64,000 nucleotides of DNA from Halicephalobus mephisto (taxonomy: Eukaryota > Nematoda > Chromadorea > Rhabditida > Panagrolaimidae): NCBI GenBank assembly GCA_009193035.1, contig SWDT01000024.1:310001-374000 (forward strand), written 5' to 3'. This document shows positions 1-13,080 of this stretch, piece after piece. The notes beneath the pieces were generated by a model. The model did no database searches. It saw only the letters and a list, made by a program, of their open reading frames with translations, and was not told the DNA's origin. The position numbers and the translations under genes were made by a program. Within the stretch, counting starts at the first letter, position 1. Every line of letters begins with the position of its first letter.

Positions 1-1004
1 GCAACTACCAACCCCCGGTTGACCCCAAGTGCCCCAGGGGACCAGAAGGAGCTCCAGGTTTGGGTTTATTTTTCAATCAATTTTGACTTTCCCGTCTTTT
101 AGGCCCTGATGGAGAAGACGGGATCCCCGGACTTCCCGGCCCAGACGGACCTCCTGGTTTGGGCTGGAAATTCGTCCACGACATAGAGCTTTCCCCACAT
201 GGCTGTATTACGTGTCCCGCGGGTCCACCTGGCCCTCCAGGTACGTCTAAGTTTTAAACAAAAAGTGGAATTTTGTAGAAGCTTCTGGAATCCAATAGAG
301 GATTCTGGAATCTTACAGTAGTTTTCCTAGAACCTTGTAGATATTGTTGGGAACTTCTGCAAGCATATAGAAGATGCTAAAATCTTGAATTTTAAAGAAA
401 TTTCCAGAACTTTCTGGAATCCTAAAACCGTTTAAAAATTGAAATTTTAAAAATATCTCAATATTAATATCGAGATAGTTTCCTTAAAATATTTGTTTTT
501 TAATTTTTGTATCAATATGGTTAAAAATTTACTTCAGGACCCCCAGGGGAACAAGGCCTCACAGGACCTAATGGACCAGATGGAGTCCCAGGCAGTTCTG
601 AAGGTCCTCCAGGCCCACCAGGACCTATAGGAGAAATTGGACAACCGGGCATCGATGGACCGGACGGAAGACGAGGAAAACGAGGCAGGAACGGGTACAG
701 ATGGCTGCCGTCCCCCAGGGGCGACAAGGGTCCTCCTGGTGTTCGGGGCGCGAAAGGACCTCCTGGACCTCGAGGAGAAAATGGAGAACCTGGATTCCGA
801 GGTCTTCCTGGAGAAATGGGCATTCAAGGGCTTCCGGGAAAACCCGGAGCGCCAGGACACCCAGGAGAACCCGGACGCGGCGGAAATTCCGGCGATGAGT
901 CATACTACTGTCCTTGTCCTAAAAGAAACTCCAATCCTTTGATGCAACAAATGAAAAAGAATGAGGAAAATCCATATGTTCCAAATTTATTTTGGGTATT
1001 GTAA
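1..1004 (+). CDS. Cuticle collagen, 3' part (5' end outside the window)
   Basis: Nematode cuticle collagen, a secreted structural protein of the exoskeleton. Exons are 1-57 (partial), 103-240 and 538-1004; introns 58-102 and 241-537 have GT..AG ends and the frame is continuous across both. The visible protein starts in a non-helical stretch with a cysteine (KCPRG), continues with Gly-X-Y repeats, then a non-collagenous interruption with two cysteines ([10 protein letters not shown]), then a long Gly-X-Y block. It ends with the typical C-terminal cysteine motif SYYCPCP and about 30 hydrophilic residues. Around 690-722 the Gly-X-Y period is kept but two glycines read as Trp and Ser ([12 protein letters not shown]). 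This may be a real imperfection or compensating base-call errors. The N-terminus, including any signal and furin-type site, lies left of the window, so the subfamily cannot be assigned. Confidence 0.9.
245..430. repeat. HSE-like GAA/TTC pentamer-rich stretch in collagen intron 2
   Basis: The intron carries many TTCTGGAA, TTCCAGAA and TTCTAGAA-like units in alternating orientation, resembling arrays of heat-shock-element pentamers. Similar stretches occur at about 40487-40640, 42470-42790 and 54955-55340, so this is a dispersed repeat family rather than a gene-specific enhancer. HSF binding is inference from motif shape. Confidence 0.45.
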
Positions 1005-1224
1005 AAACAAATGAAAATCGATAAACTTTACGGAGATCTTTCACTATTTGTCCAGGACTCGCTGGAGTCTACTCGTTTGTTCTTCCTCCTGATTGACAGT
1101 TTCGCATGTTTTGTCGTTGTTTGCAGCTTTGAATTTTTATTTAAAATTAATTTTAAATTTCAGAATGTGATCAAAGTTTTGTAATTTTATAATCTTTCAA
1201 GTCCGCCTTATTCACTTGCTCGCC

Positions 1225-4200
1225 ATGAAGTCTTCAGTTATTTCTATTTCATATATCACTTTTTTTGCCATTCTACGTGTTTCCAACGCATCAGATTTGG
1301 ATGACCCAGTAAGCTATGAAAACGACGAAATTCCGTTGCCGATCACTTCAACAGAGAGTCCAATTGATTTCCACATAGACGGTCCAGAAAGTGTTCAACT
1401 TCCGGCGGAAACAGTCACTTTCAAAGTTGTATTTGGCAAAGGAGCAAACTACAAGGAAGATGGTGGGAGTTTCATATATGAATTTTGTAACTTTAGCAAA
1501 TCTAGGGAACTGGACGTTCTATTGGGTCCCGATTGACGGAGTCGGGAACAGTTACGCCGAAGCTTACGACGAATCCACGCTTCAATTGTCCAAGCTTAAA
1601 CCGGGGAAATTAAAGTTTCAAGTAACTGTTTCTAACGGGATTCTGACAGGATACAAGGAGAAATCACTGGTGATAACTGAGCCAAAAAAGGAAAATTCCA
1701 AACCTATCGCCATCATCAAACCCGCAGGTCCTGTGAATATCGACGACAAAAGCCAGCTAGTCCTCGACGGAGAAGGTTTGGTTTTGCATAGACGTTACTT
1801 ACATTAAGCAATTCCAGGAAGTAAAGACAACGATGGGAAAATCACGACTTACGAGTGGCATCTGAAGAAAGGACCGTCTGTTCAGCTCCCGAACAATTTA
1901 AACACTCCGATTCTTACTCTAAATAATCTCCAACCGGGCAATTACACGTTTTCGTGAGTACTTTTTATAATTTCGTAACCTTAACCTTGGCATTATGTCA
2001 GACTCAAAGTCATCGATGATCTCAACGACTTCAACGAAACAGAAGTCCAAGTAATCGTTACGGAAGAGCGCGATGATCCTCCAAAAGCTCGGATTTTCCG
2101 TTGTGGAGACAACGCCACAGGCAGCATCACCGTCAGATTACCTATTGAGCAGCTTCATCTTTGTGGAAACGGGTCTAGCGACGATGTGGGGGTGACGACT
2201 TACAAGTGGATAAGGAAAGACTCAACTACTCCTGTGGACTACACCGGATCCAGTACTTCCATCCTGACTCTTTCGAATCTGCAACCGAACGAAGATGTTG
2301 GTCCTTATATTTTCGAACTCCAAGTGGGAGATGTCAAAGGACAAACAGACTCAACACAGATTAACATCTTCGTCAACAAAGCTGACAATCAACCTCCGAG
2401 TAATTTCATATTTTTAAATTGTTTCATTTTTCTTCCTTTCAGAAGTCAATGCTGGACAAAATTCAACAATAATTCTCCCAGAATCTTCAGCAGTATTAGA
2501 TGGGACTGTAGAGGACGACGGCACCATTGTCTCGTACAAATGGACTCAGATCGAGTAAGTTTTGAATTAATTTTATATAACTAGCACCACGCGACGTCGA
2601 CCACGACCGGCAAGCTTCAAATAATTCATTTCAGTAAAGTTTAGCACGACGTTGATCGTTTTGAGGATCTTTTAAATACTGTCACGTTCTAATATAATTT
2701 ATTTACTTAAACAATGAATAGGATAATGTTAAATTTTCAATGTACCTAAAATCGGCTACTTGTTAGCACTTTGCTCCCTTGTTCTTTGCGAATGAACTTT
2801 CTCCCGTGCTCGTGAGCTGGCAAATCTGGCTAATCAGTGGTTTTTTGCAACCCATACTCAGGATTATATAGTGATTATATAATTATAATTGAATTGCAGT
2901 GGTCCCAGTCCGGCTGTACTCATCAATGAGGACAAAGCCAAAGCAACAGCAACAGAACTCAAAGAAGGTGTTTATATTTTTGAATTTGTGGCTACAGACG
3001 AAGGAGGTTTGAACGGAAGTGCTAAAGTTGTTTTAACTGTTGAAAGAACCAAGAATGAACCTCCCGTAGCCAGAGCCAATAACGTCACGGTGTATCTTCC
3101 GAGAGCAATAATTTCCCTCAATGGATCTGGATCTACAGATGACGCAGGAATTGTGGAATACAAATGGATGCCGCACGACAATGTACCAGCTTGTATTGTG
3201 AGTTGTTTTAATTAAATTTAAAAAAATTTAAATTGTTTCAGTCAGTTTTGGATGATTCTGATTCAAAGCCGATTCTTCTTTTATCTGGTCTCGTAGCCGG
3301 TGAATTCAACTTCAATTTGACGGTTTACGACAAACAGCGAGCTTCAAATTCTACATCTGTGAAGCTCACTGTAATCAATGGAGCAGAACAATTGAATTCG
3401 ATAGAACTCTATCTCCAACTGAAGATTGAAAACATTACTTATAGATTAAGGAGAAAATTGGAAAATCGACTTTCAGCAACTCTTGCTTCTCGAATTTCTG
3501 AAGCTACCAAAGTTTATGTTTATTTTACAGAATTCGGTCAGGATCCAAAAACAGGAAACTTGAGAATAGTCTTCTACGCTGAGTATTCCAACGAAAGTAG
3601 GTTAATTTTAAATAATATTCAAAACCGTTTTCGAAAGGGTACTTTGGGTGTTGTGATTTTTAAAAATATTAATAATTTCATATATGAAAATTAACCCTAG
3701 AAGGTCTGTAGGGAGTTATATGCCATATATGTTTTAATCTAGAAGTTTCCAAATGTACTTGAGAAGAATACAATTCCAGAAAATTGATTACGAAATCACG
3801 ATCACCCAAAATAAAAAATATCACGTAGGCGACTTCGGTTTTGAATACATCTTAGAATTTCATATTGAGATAATTTTACAACAAAAATTTACTTTCATTT
3901 TTCATAGTAATATGATTTTTCGAATAAAAGTAACTTTGCAGCTCCAGAAGTAGACAGAGAAATCAGATCATCAAACGGTCAACCTTCTGGATTGCCGATT
4001 TTACATGCCAGAAGAGCGGTGGAAATTTTGAAAAAAGAATCAAGTATGATCCAGGAATTCAATATTGTTCAAATTGATACATTATGTAAGTTTTTATTTT
4101 GTTTATTTTTTAAGAGTAGTTTTTAGATTGTGATAGATCTTGTTCAAATCACGGTCGATGTAACAATTTTACAAAGGAATGCGAATGTGAAACTTACTGG

Positions 4201-4554
4201 ATGGCAAATGTTTTCACTTTGTTATCGACGGGGAAAAAATTAGACTGTTCATGGTCGAAATTATACTTTTTGATCATGACAGTGTCCCTAATTACCGTAT
4301 TTGGAATTCTTTCAGGATGTTCTGGAGTGGTAAGGAGGAAATTCAGAAAAAACAAGTGCTGTCAAGTCATCGTTCCTTGCTTGAGTTTGGCCAAAGATCG
4401 ACTGAAAAGAAGGAGATTCAGAAGAAGGAAGAGATACGAGCCCCTGAATGAAGATGGAACTACCTTGGTCCAGATGAGCTCGAGTTCACTGTACTCTGAT
4501 ACAGATGACAGTTTATTTGAGAAGAATTCAATGAGGGAGAAACTGAAAACTTAG
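1225..4554 (+). CDS. PKD-repeat single-TM protein, KIAA0319/KIAA0319L-like
   Basis: Type I membrane glycoprotein of the KIAA0319/KIAA0319L family (in vertebrates, PKD-domain proteins of the cell surface and Golgi traffic). Nine exons: 1225-1462, 1497-1775, 1818-1953, 2002-2399, 2443-2554, 2900-3197, 3242-3596, 3942-4085, 4127-4554; they sum to 796 codons including stop (795 aa). A signal peptide follows the ATG at 1225. Next come about five PKD/Ig-like repeats, seen as recurring LDG/LCGNGS/LNGSGS..DD..I..Y.W and L.L.NL.PG.Y.F segments, then a Cys-rich EGF-like knot (CSNHGRCNN..CEC), one TM helix (KLYFLIMTVSLITVFGIL) and a basic cytoplasmic tail. The N-terminal MANSC-type domain of the human proteins is not evident. 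Intron 1 is only 34 bp. KIAA0319L is also known as a vertebrate AAV receptor; nothing here bears on that role. Confidence 0.85.
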
Positions 4555-4799
4555 ATTCGATAGGGTAGTTCCTATTCCGGTTAAATTCAGTTAACTTTTT
4601 ATGGGTGTTGAAATATCAGACTCTGATCAGAAGCCATTATTTATCAAATTAAGGACATTCCATGAAGTTGTTGGCTTTAAAATGTATCTGAAAATAAAGC
4701 GAGTAATTTTCAAAGGAATTTTTCCTTGAAATAGTTACAGTAAATGTGATCACTTGATAGAGCTGATTACTTATTAGAAAACGAGATTTCTAAGGAGAC

Positions 4800-5478
4800 A
4801 TGGCTGACTCGGAAGGACTTATAACGAACAGTAAGTCTAATTTCATCGTGTTTTTTTTGGAGATCTATTTCTGGTAAAAAACAGAAAAATAGTCACTGAT
4901 TGAGATGGGATTTTGTCCTCAAGAGGAGTGGTAATCTTGATCTTCAGGGTGAATAGGACGAGAATAGTGGTTTTTTGCATAATGTCAATGATGTTGGGAT
5001 ACATGCAAGTTCCTCCAGGAAGTTTCTATTCATTATCGCCATCGTCATGGTTCTTCGTTATCGGACTAATCTTATAACAAATATTTTAATAATATCAATT
5101 TCCAGAAATTTACTATTAAACTGATCCATCATGGTACTTTTATTTTAAAATAATTTAACTAGTCCTAAAAAGTGAAACTTGAATATTTTGGATCTAAAAA
5201 ACATTCAATTTTGCAAAAACTCGATTTCTCAAGTGGACTTTTCGGTTTTCGAAAAGTTTTACTACATTTCTACGTCCTAGTACCTAGGCCACTCCAGGGA
5301 GGTTTCTCAAACTTGACGTCATTTCTTTCCAGAAGAACTGGCCTTGAAAGAAACCAGTAGTTCGAAAATTAATGAAATTGCTAAACTAAAAATTGGGGAT
5401 TTTGGAAAGGAGAAACGACAGAAAAAAGTCGATTTGTTACTGTCTCATTTCCTTAATTTTACTGGTTTTTCAGATTAA
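4800..5478 (+). CDS. Possible 58-aa two-exon protein
   Basis: Weak candidate. ATG at 4800 opens MADSEGLITN and runs into a good donor (GTAAGT at 4831). An acceptor TTTCCAG ends at 5332 and the next exon continues in frame to TAA at 5476-5478, giving 58 aa with a Lys/Glu-rich middle. No family recognised. It lies 245 bp downstream of the PKD gene on the same strand. The in-frame junction may be chance; further exons beyond TTTTTCAG at 5465-5472 are also possible. Confidence 0.2.
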
Positions 5479-6502
5479 TGACTTTCCTGCAATTATTTGA
5501 ATAAATGGAATCTATAACGAAGAAAGGGATTGTTTTAAAAAATGCATCACTTACCGTATTCGAAAAAATCCAATTATTTTTCAGAACTGAGTCAACTGTC
5601 ACTGGGATAGGAACAGTGCTAGGAGTGGTGGATTTATTGTCAGTTACTATAGTAGTGTTAACTTCGATTTTGGGATTTTTTAGTTTATCTCCTAAAGTCC
5701 TCGGAATGGATCGGGAAATATTAGTCCGAAAATTCCTCGTTCTATTTCTGTAAAAGTTACTTTTCCTTCAAGAATATCCAAATTACAACGAATAGAGATG
5801 ATTCAAGAGCGATAATCAGAGACAAGAGTCACAACTAGCTGGGCGATCAACAGGTCAAGGACAAGCTGAAGGAAGTGGATCACAAAAGGGATTAGTTACT
5901 ATTGTTTGTTAATCGATAAAAATCTTTCTATAGTGATTGGATTCTAAACAATCAAAGGATTCACCATCGAATAATGCCGAACTTCAGAAGTCATGAGTTG
6001 ACTTGAAAGGTCTTCAATGAAGGTTTGGATTTTTGTAGATTTAACTATTTTCGGTATTTAAATTAGATAAGCATTAAATTTGTTTCAAAACATGAGTAAT
6101 ACATTGTAAACGGTCCTTTAGGTACGTTGGAATAAAACAGATATAAAATGGATGTTGTCTAGACTGACCTAAAAACGACATTTAGGACCTAAAAAAGGAA
6201 CAAACCACACATTTCATAGGATTCTTCTTCCACCACAGAGAATACACGTAGATTAGGATTATGATATACTGCATATTCTTATACCATGTCAGTAATGTTA
6301 ATCACTTTGAAAAATGATAAAAGTAAAACAGTAGTCAAAACAAACCCATCGACAAACGAAACCGAACCATTTCAACCAATTGACGTTGGCGATCTGTTCC
6401 GAAAAGTTTTTGATTCTATTCACCTCTGATTTTCGTTTTGATTTTTTCGCGTTTATCAAATTCTGAAATCACGTGTCATTTATTCCCGTAATATTGAGGT
6501 AA
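5479..6502. other. Intergenic region
   Basis: No supportable gene. An open reading frame near 5505-5753 is hydrophobic but has no splice or family support. The segment just before 6503 should contain the 5' region of the next gene; no TATA box was recognised. Confidence 0.5.
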
Positions 6503-7931
6503 ATGGCAGTAGCAGAAGCAGAGGCAGAATCGCCTCAGAAAAAGGTTTTTTCTGAAGCGGTAGGCGCGAGACATCTGCTTATTTGCAATGTGATAAAAAA
6601 CGCGATCGATCCGGTTTCTGGCAAAGGTTTGATATATTTTTTCTTGTTTATAATTTGTGTAAATTAATTTTTAGATTCCCAGAAAATAGTTGCTCAGGTT
6701 TTTGACAAAGTTAACATAAATGAGGCTCTGGGGGAGAAGACCTTTATCTGGCCCGAAGACGAGATCCCTGAGGTTTGTTTACTTTTATTTTTAACTAATA
6801 ATTGTGTCTTTTAGTTCCTAATCGAACAGAATCCAAGTCTGATGTTGGTAGTGAAGGGAAAGAAAAACATTGCTCAATTACCGTTCCGGGTCCCGCGACA
6901 TTCGCTCCCCAAGTGTCCTGTCAGGTCCAAGGTACTACCCCCCGTGGCTTGCAAGTCTTCGTTTAATGGATCAATTGAGAGGATTGACGGATCTCAATCA
7001 CTGTCATCGTTCGCAAGTGAGTTTGTGAGCAAGCTGGATGAGGAAAGATGGAAGACATTGGTTCAGAAGTGTTCATCGGATAACTTGCCCAAACCCTTGC
7101 CTTTTGTGTCTGTTACTGCCCTAACCGATGAAGAGCAACTGAAGCTCATCGATGCTCTCCAGAAGAAGTTGAAGACGAAGCAGCAAGAAGGACAAGTGCT
7201 GATGGTTGTTGGGGTTCTTTTGAAGCAGAATGTTTTCACAACAACGTCGTTCCCTTTGATTTTGAAACATCTCATCGAGGCCAAATGCTACAAACTGCTT
7301 CACATCTTTGTGAAGAGTCCACTAACACTGATTATGGACGATATCTTTGTTTCTATCGCGAAGTTTACTTTGGAGTAAGTTTCAACTGATTGCTGAACTG
7401 AAAGCATTTGTTTATTTTTTCAGATTGAAGGATGAACAATCTTTAGAACTTTTTGTGGAACTCGTTTCCAAAGGATTCACTTCCGTTTCTTTGCGTGAAC
7501 AATTCGCGAAGCAATTTACACCGAAAGAAGCTGTTCAATTACTGAATCTCGGAGTCAATGTTTTGGATCAGAAAGCCAGTAATGACGTTATTTGCGAGAA
7601 GGTTTGTGAATTCTTTTATGAGATAACAATCTTATAAATTCAGGTCCTGGATCTCCTGCTTGCTTTGATTGACAGTCATTGTGACAAACTTGTCTGGGAA
7701 GATGATAGTTATGCCGCTTTAAAACGGACCAAGGACTATATCCAAAGCATGGTAAGTTGAAATTGGTGCAATGCTATCATGAACGTTGCTTTACAGACTG
7801 AAATGACGACCGCATTCACTCGGTTACTCTCGAAAAACAAAGCAAGATCGGAAATGCCAGAATTAGAAGCTCCAGCTGACACTGATTTTGTGATTGAGAA
7901 GGTTAAATTCCACAAAACTGTTATAATTTAA
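6503..7931 (+). CDS. Unrecognised 400-aa protein
   Basis: Six exons: 6503-6626, 6675-6772, 6815-7374, 7424-7601, 7644-7751, 7797-7931, summing to 401 codons with all introns 42-50 bp and canonical. The N-terminus is Ala/Glu-rich (MAVAEAEAESPQKK) without a signal peptide. The middle and C-terminal two thirds look all-helical (for example LTDEEQLKLIDALQKKLKTK, then Leu-rich segments), as in a helical-repeat scaffold or nucleolar/assembly factor. A distant resemblance to the C-terminal helical part of NOL11/UTP-type proteins crossed my mind but I cannot support it; the WD40 part such proteins carry is absent. It ends 177 bp before TRAPPC9 on the same strand, close enough to be co-transcribed as in nematode operons (inference). 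Confidence 0.75.
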
Positions 7932-8108
7932 TTGTTTTGTTGAATATTGTTGAGTTTGACAGATTTACTCAATTCTTTGAGGTTTTCTACAGAGTTTGCG
8001 ACTCTGAAATATCTTTACTTTTTTGCAATCAGCTCTAATTATCCCTTAGAAGTGATGTTGATAAGGTTGTTGGTAGCGGATTATTACTGAGCCTTCATAG
8101 CCACAAAA

Positions 8109-11100
8109 ATGGAAATAGTAGTGCCAACGGCAGAGGACCACTGCCGGATCTTGATCTTGATCAAGATGCTGGGTCATCGGTCAACAATGACGTTTAATCG
8201 CTTAATGCAAACTTTATCGAAAGTAGAAGCTACAACAGGTATGGATTATAGTGGTTTTTCTTATTATGGGATATTTTCAGTATCAGAAAACCCGAAAAGG
8301 ATCATTCTTGCCAATTTCGTAACTCATTATAATCCAGAACTTACTAAATTTGGAGATTTACAGGTTTGTTTTATGAAGTCGGTGAATTTGAGATGTAGTG
8401 ATTTCAGGCTCATAGGAAGATTTTTGGATTTATTGGAGTAGCTCAATCATCACATTCAGCTGCCAATTCTGTTTCTGAATCCTCCAGAGCTTCAGTTGAG
8501 TCAGATAGGAGTGAAGTATTGAATCCGCAGTCTGTTCATGAGGCGTTGTCGAGAAAAAGATCTTCAGTAGATGGGGGAAACGATTCGATAGAAAGTATCA
8601 AGGAACAGTATCTTCATCTGAAGCAGGAACTGAACGGGTCGTTAGTGGATTCTAGATGTGTCTTATTGGGTTTCCCTGATGTATGTTTTTTATTAGTTTT
8701 CAACAAGGAAACGTGGATTTCAGGTGGAGGACTGTGGTATTGAACAGAGAGAACTCATCTCTTTTGAGAACTTGGAAGAATTTGAGAAGGAAATTAGAGA
8801 ACTTATTCGATCAATTTATATAGTCTTGGAAAGTAGAAGACGCGATATATCTTTTGAGAAAATGGATCAACCTCCTTGTCCAACAATTTCAGAAGAAGAA
8901 AAAACAAGAGTTGGAACAGAAAATAGAGCGAGTAAAACTTATAAACGGAAATGCATTGGAAGAATGAGGAAACAAGTAGGAGATTACTCATTATTGACGG
9001 GTTTGCCTTCTCTTGCACTGGATTCCTATTCTGCAGCAATCGAATACTTGAAAAATTCTACAGATTTACTATGGCTAGCAGCTGCTTATGAAGGTTATGC
9101 ATGTGCTGCAATGGCAATTAAATACAATGAAACGGCAGATAGACTTAAGAATCAAGCAGCGATACATCGAGTGAGTACAATGACTCCAGAAGAATTGAGA
9201 GATCATCAAGAAAAGTCACAACATAATTTAGGGTTAGTTGTTATTATTTTTAGTAGTAACTTTTTTGTTTTGCTTTTTTAGAGTGACAATAGGTCATCAA
9301 CGTTATCGGTCTGATGAGGATAAACGGGCAGTAGCGACAGCAGCAGCTGCAGCGGCACAATTGATTCAGCAGGATTTGGAACAGAGGAAGCAGTACAAGA
9401 AGCCTTGGGCGTTATTGACTATGGATAGGTAAATTTGAGGATTCTTTAGTTCTCTTGGCTGTAGTATGGAACACTGTTATTGTTCAATTTTCAGATCCCC
9501 TACTGGAAAATCTGCTTTCGAGTATACTGAGATCGTGGAGAAGTTCCGCCAAGCCTTGGAGAATTACGAAAGATTCTCGTTTCTGGCTTACATTGAGTAC
9601 GAATGCATGATCAGAGCTTCATCTGTCTTTCGTCATCAGAGAATGTACATTGAAACTGATGCCTTTTTGAGGGAACATGTGAGCAAGTATTTGGATGACA
9701 GTTTTACTCTCTTTGACAATATTATCAAAGCACAAATTTGTGTTGTTTATTCGTTGATATACAAATTAGTAAGTTCAATGCGATTGAATTGTTGAATGCT
9801 TTTGTTTTTCAGATGGGTTTTCAACGAAAAACGGCATTTTTCTCAAGATTAGCGGTTCTTTTCCGACTTCATGTGAACGACGCTGAGTCGAGGACAGAGA
9901 ATGACTATAAATTGGTATGGAAAAAACGTTCCCATAAACAAATTACTTCCATACGAGCTATGTGGAATCCGAGTTTTTTAAAAGATTTTACATTATCAGA
10001 ATTTTTGGGAGTCCCAATCATGAATGAAGGCAGCACCGCCAGTTACAAGATTGGGGCAAAGGTTTAGTTGACTGTGAAAGTCCCATCTTTCCTTAAAGGT
10101 TGTGGTGTCAGAGCCCTCTGTTGAAGTCATTTGTCAAGTTACAATTTTTGCAATTGTTAACTAACCTTTTTAGATCACTTTTAAGGTTATAGAGATTGGT
10201 TTTAGGTTTATCCGATTCTCTATCGTACGCTTTCTGGATACGGTATCGTCGATAGTTCTAAGGAGACGAGGAAAGGTCCTGTAGCTGTTCAGATCAAAGC
10301 TATGCATGAGGTTGGTTTATTGTTTTAACTTGTGTAGAATGTTCGATTGTAGGTTTACATGTCGGCTTTGAGAGCAAATCTAACAGATGCTGCAGTAAGA
10401 CATTTGTGTTATATTTTGCAGACTTTTTATAATGATCTTGATACAACTGCTTCATTGAAAATGTTGGATGAATTGTCTAAATTGGTTGCAACTTTACCAA
10501 AGATACACTCGTTGGCTCAACATATTTCATTGGATCAAGATAGAATTATTCTTCCACCGCTTCAAATGACGAGATTTCCTACACTGAGGTTTGTTTAGAA
10601 TTTACTAAGTAACTTTTTTGAAATTAATTTTTTAGTGATTTTAAAATTGTCAGATTGTCTCCTCAATTAGCTCCTCGTATTATACCAGCTAAAGGAGAAC
10701 AATCAGTCTTCATTTTTTCTCCATTCGAGAATAGAAATGAAGTAAATGGTTTGTTTAGCAATATTTAATTTTATTTGCATTATTACTTTTTAGAAATTTA
10801 CTGGGTGACAAACTGTGGATGTGAAGTGGTCGTCAAAGTTTTGAATCCTTTGCCAATAGACTTGACGGTGAAGAATCTCGCGATCTTGACAGAAGGATGT
10901 ACGTTTGAATCCATTCCAGTGAGATTGACATTGTCGCCGTACGTGGAAGGCATGGAGCCGACAGAAATAAAGTTGCTAGGAATGCCTAGGTAGTTAAATT
11001 AATTAAGAGCTTTTTTAAGTTGGGTAGTTTTAGAGCTGCTGGAAAATTGACAATAACGGGATATAGTTGTGAAGTACTGGGTGTACGAAATGTGTGCTCG

Positions 11101-12900
11101 ATCAAGGAGATCCTTCCAAAGACAAAAGATGACTCGAATGAAAATCCAAAAAAAGACAAGTTTACAGTGACTGTTCTTCAAGAACTTCCTCTTTTGAAAG
11201 TCGACTCATCATTACAAAGATCCCCTACAATTGATAGTTCTGCAGATGTTGCTGAAATTACGATATTCTCTGGACAGACGTAAGTTTTGTCTCAAAGTGG
11301 AAATTGTAATTTAATTTTTTAATGTTTGTAGATTCCCTCATTCGGTTTTTATTGAGAACGTCAGTGATTCTTTAACTATCAAGTATGTGGAACTCACTGT
11401 GCGACAACCGAAAGTCTATGGTCCTAAATTGATTGAAGTGACGAACATGGAAATGAAGGAGGAACGGAAAGACGACTTTATATTTTCAGTCTGTAGAATC
11501 GAGAAACTAGAACCGAATGATAAACGAGAGATTCAATTTCAAATATTTGGCATTGATCCTTCGAGTGTTGATGGTAAATCACCTGGATCAGAACAGCGAG
11601 TGTTGATTAAAGCTGCACATTCAACGGGAGATATTCTGGAAGAGGATATAACTGATAGTTTGGATGGGGGGAATACGACAAGGAATTCAATTGTGAGCTT
11701 TAGTGATGATGTTTCGAATTTGAGTGTTGGAGGAGGGTCAAATGAACATCATGATTTTATTCCTTATACTGGTAGATTATTGACAGCAGATTTTATTTTT
11801 CGGTATGTTGCTGATATAGAAGGACCGAATGATACTCTCTATGAAAGGACGTCTACTTTGCCTTTGGCAGTATGTGTTGTTCCTGCTTTGACTGTTTCTG
11901 ATCATCAATGTCTCCCTGGAGAATCACCATGGAATCGGTATGTGGTGATACAAGTTACAAATTCAACAGATCTTGATACGGAGTTGATTTACTCTGCTGA
12001 AAAGAAAGTTATTGGAGTTCAGTCAGGAGGTGAGAACCCTCCGGCTGTTCCGGTTCTTGTTCCATGTTGTCCTAACGTCTCGGCTCGGGCTTTTAGAGAA
12101 GCAATGCAATATGAATCTTTGATAATGCAGAAACAAGAACTTGATAAATTGAGAACGTCGATTGACAAACATATAGCGAAACATCTTCAAATTCGATGGG
12201 GAATACCACAGTTGAATTATTCTGGAATTGTCCCAATTGGATCTATTTTAGCAGATGTTGAATTTTTGAAGCAATTGACAGTTCCGACAGTTTCGATTGG
12301 TGTGGTTTTAAGTTATTACTGTAAATAATTAATTTTTGTAGATGTACTGGTGAATGGAAATACGCTACCAAAAGATAAGGAAATTGGTGTTAGAATTGGA
12401 GAAATGATAGAGTTGGAAGTGATTATTTCAAGTATTCTAAAAGGTTTGTTGTTTGATTTTAATTAGTTTGATAATTATTTGATTATAGGAACCAATAAAA
12501 TTAAAGGAGAATTGTCTCTTCGATGTTTCCAAGATCTTGGTAATAATCAAGAGTCACTGGATAGATCTGAAAATATGGTAATTTGTGGGCCAGTTAAAGT
12601 ACCTATCGTTATTGAGGTTCGTTTGGAAATTTGGAATACTCTGAAATTGGTTGATTGTGATTTTAGCCCATACCGATAGAAAATCAAACCCTAAATGGTG
12701 TAGTTAATCAATCTGTGATTCAACTGCCGAAGAAAGAGTGTAAAGCTAAATTCGCTTTTCTGTTTCTTTATGAAGGAAAACACAGAATCCTGCCAGTAAT
12801 AGGGAAATGCCCTCAATCAAACGGTCCAGGCTTAGCAGAAGATGAGATTTTTGTCCCGACTATTAAATTCGACGTTGGATCCAAGGTCGTGAATCAATGA
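8109..12900 (+). CDS. TRAPPC9 homologue: TRAPP II complex subunit 9 (Trs120/NIBP homologue)
   Basis: TRAPPC9/Trs120 is a core subunit of the TRAPP II tethering complex, which acts as a Rab GEF at the Golgi and recycling endosomes. Sixteen exons: 8109-8238, 8281-8363, 8408-8680, 8724-9232, 9282-9428, 9495-9768, 9813-9914, 10206-10310, 10353-10588, 10654-10748, 10794-10989, 11034-11279, 11332-12299, 12342-12443, 12489-12616, 12667-12900. They sum to 1276 codons (1275 aa; human protein about 1150-1250). Diagnostic segments: AEDH near the N-terminus, IYIVLESRR, KRKCIGRMRKQVGD, YECMIRASSVFRHQR, MGFQRKTAFFSRLAV, CEVVVKVLNPLPIDLTVKNL, and LFLYEGKHRI near the end. Architecture is N-terminal longin-like/TPR-like followed by a beta-rich ASPM/Ig-like C-terminal half. 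Intron 7 (291 bp) is the only long one. The gene is complete with no frame break. Confidence 0.95.
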
Positions 12901-13080
12901 ACAAAAGGAAATTGAAAATAATGTAATCGATAAGTCTGTGATATGTATTTATTATAAGGCTACCGTATTGTATAGTGGTTCTGAGCTCAAGACTGGTAAG
13001 CATATTTTATTATTTTTTGTAGTTGATAACATGACGTTAATTTTACCCGAAATAGAGTAATTGATCTATTTTTTCGATAA
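12901..13080. other. Convergent intergenic spacer
   Basis: 180 bp between the TRAPPC9 stop and the stop of the minus-strand four-TM gene. It must contain both 3' ends. No clear AATAAA was identified for either gene. Confidence 0.5.

Noticed and set aside
9738..10067. 109-aa ORF across a TRAPPC9 intron
   Set aside because: It reads through the splice donor at 9915; homology to TRAPPC9 resumes only after the 291-bp intron.
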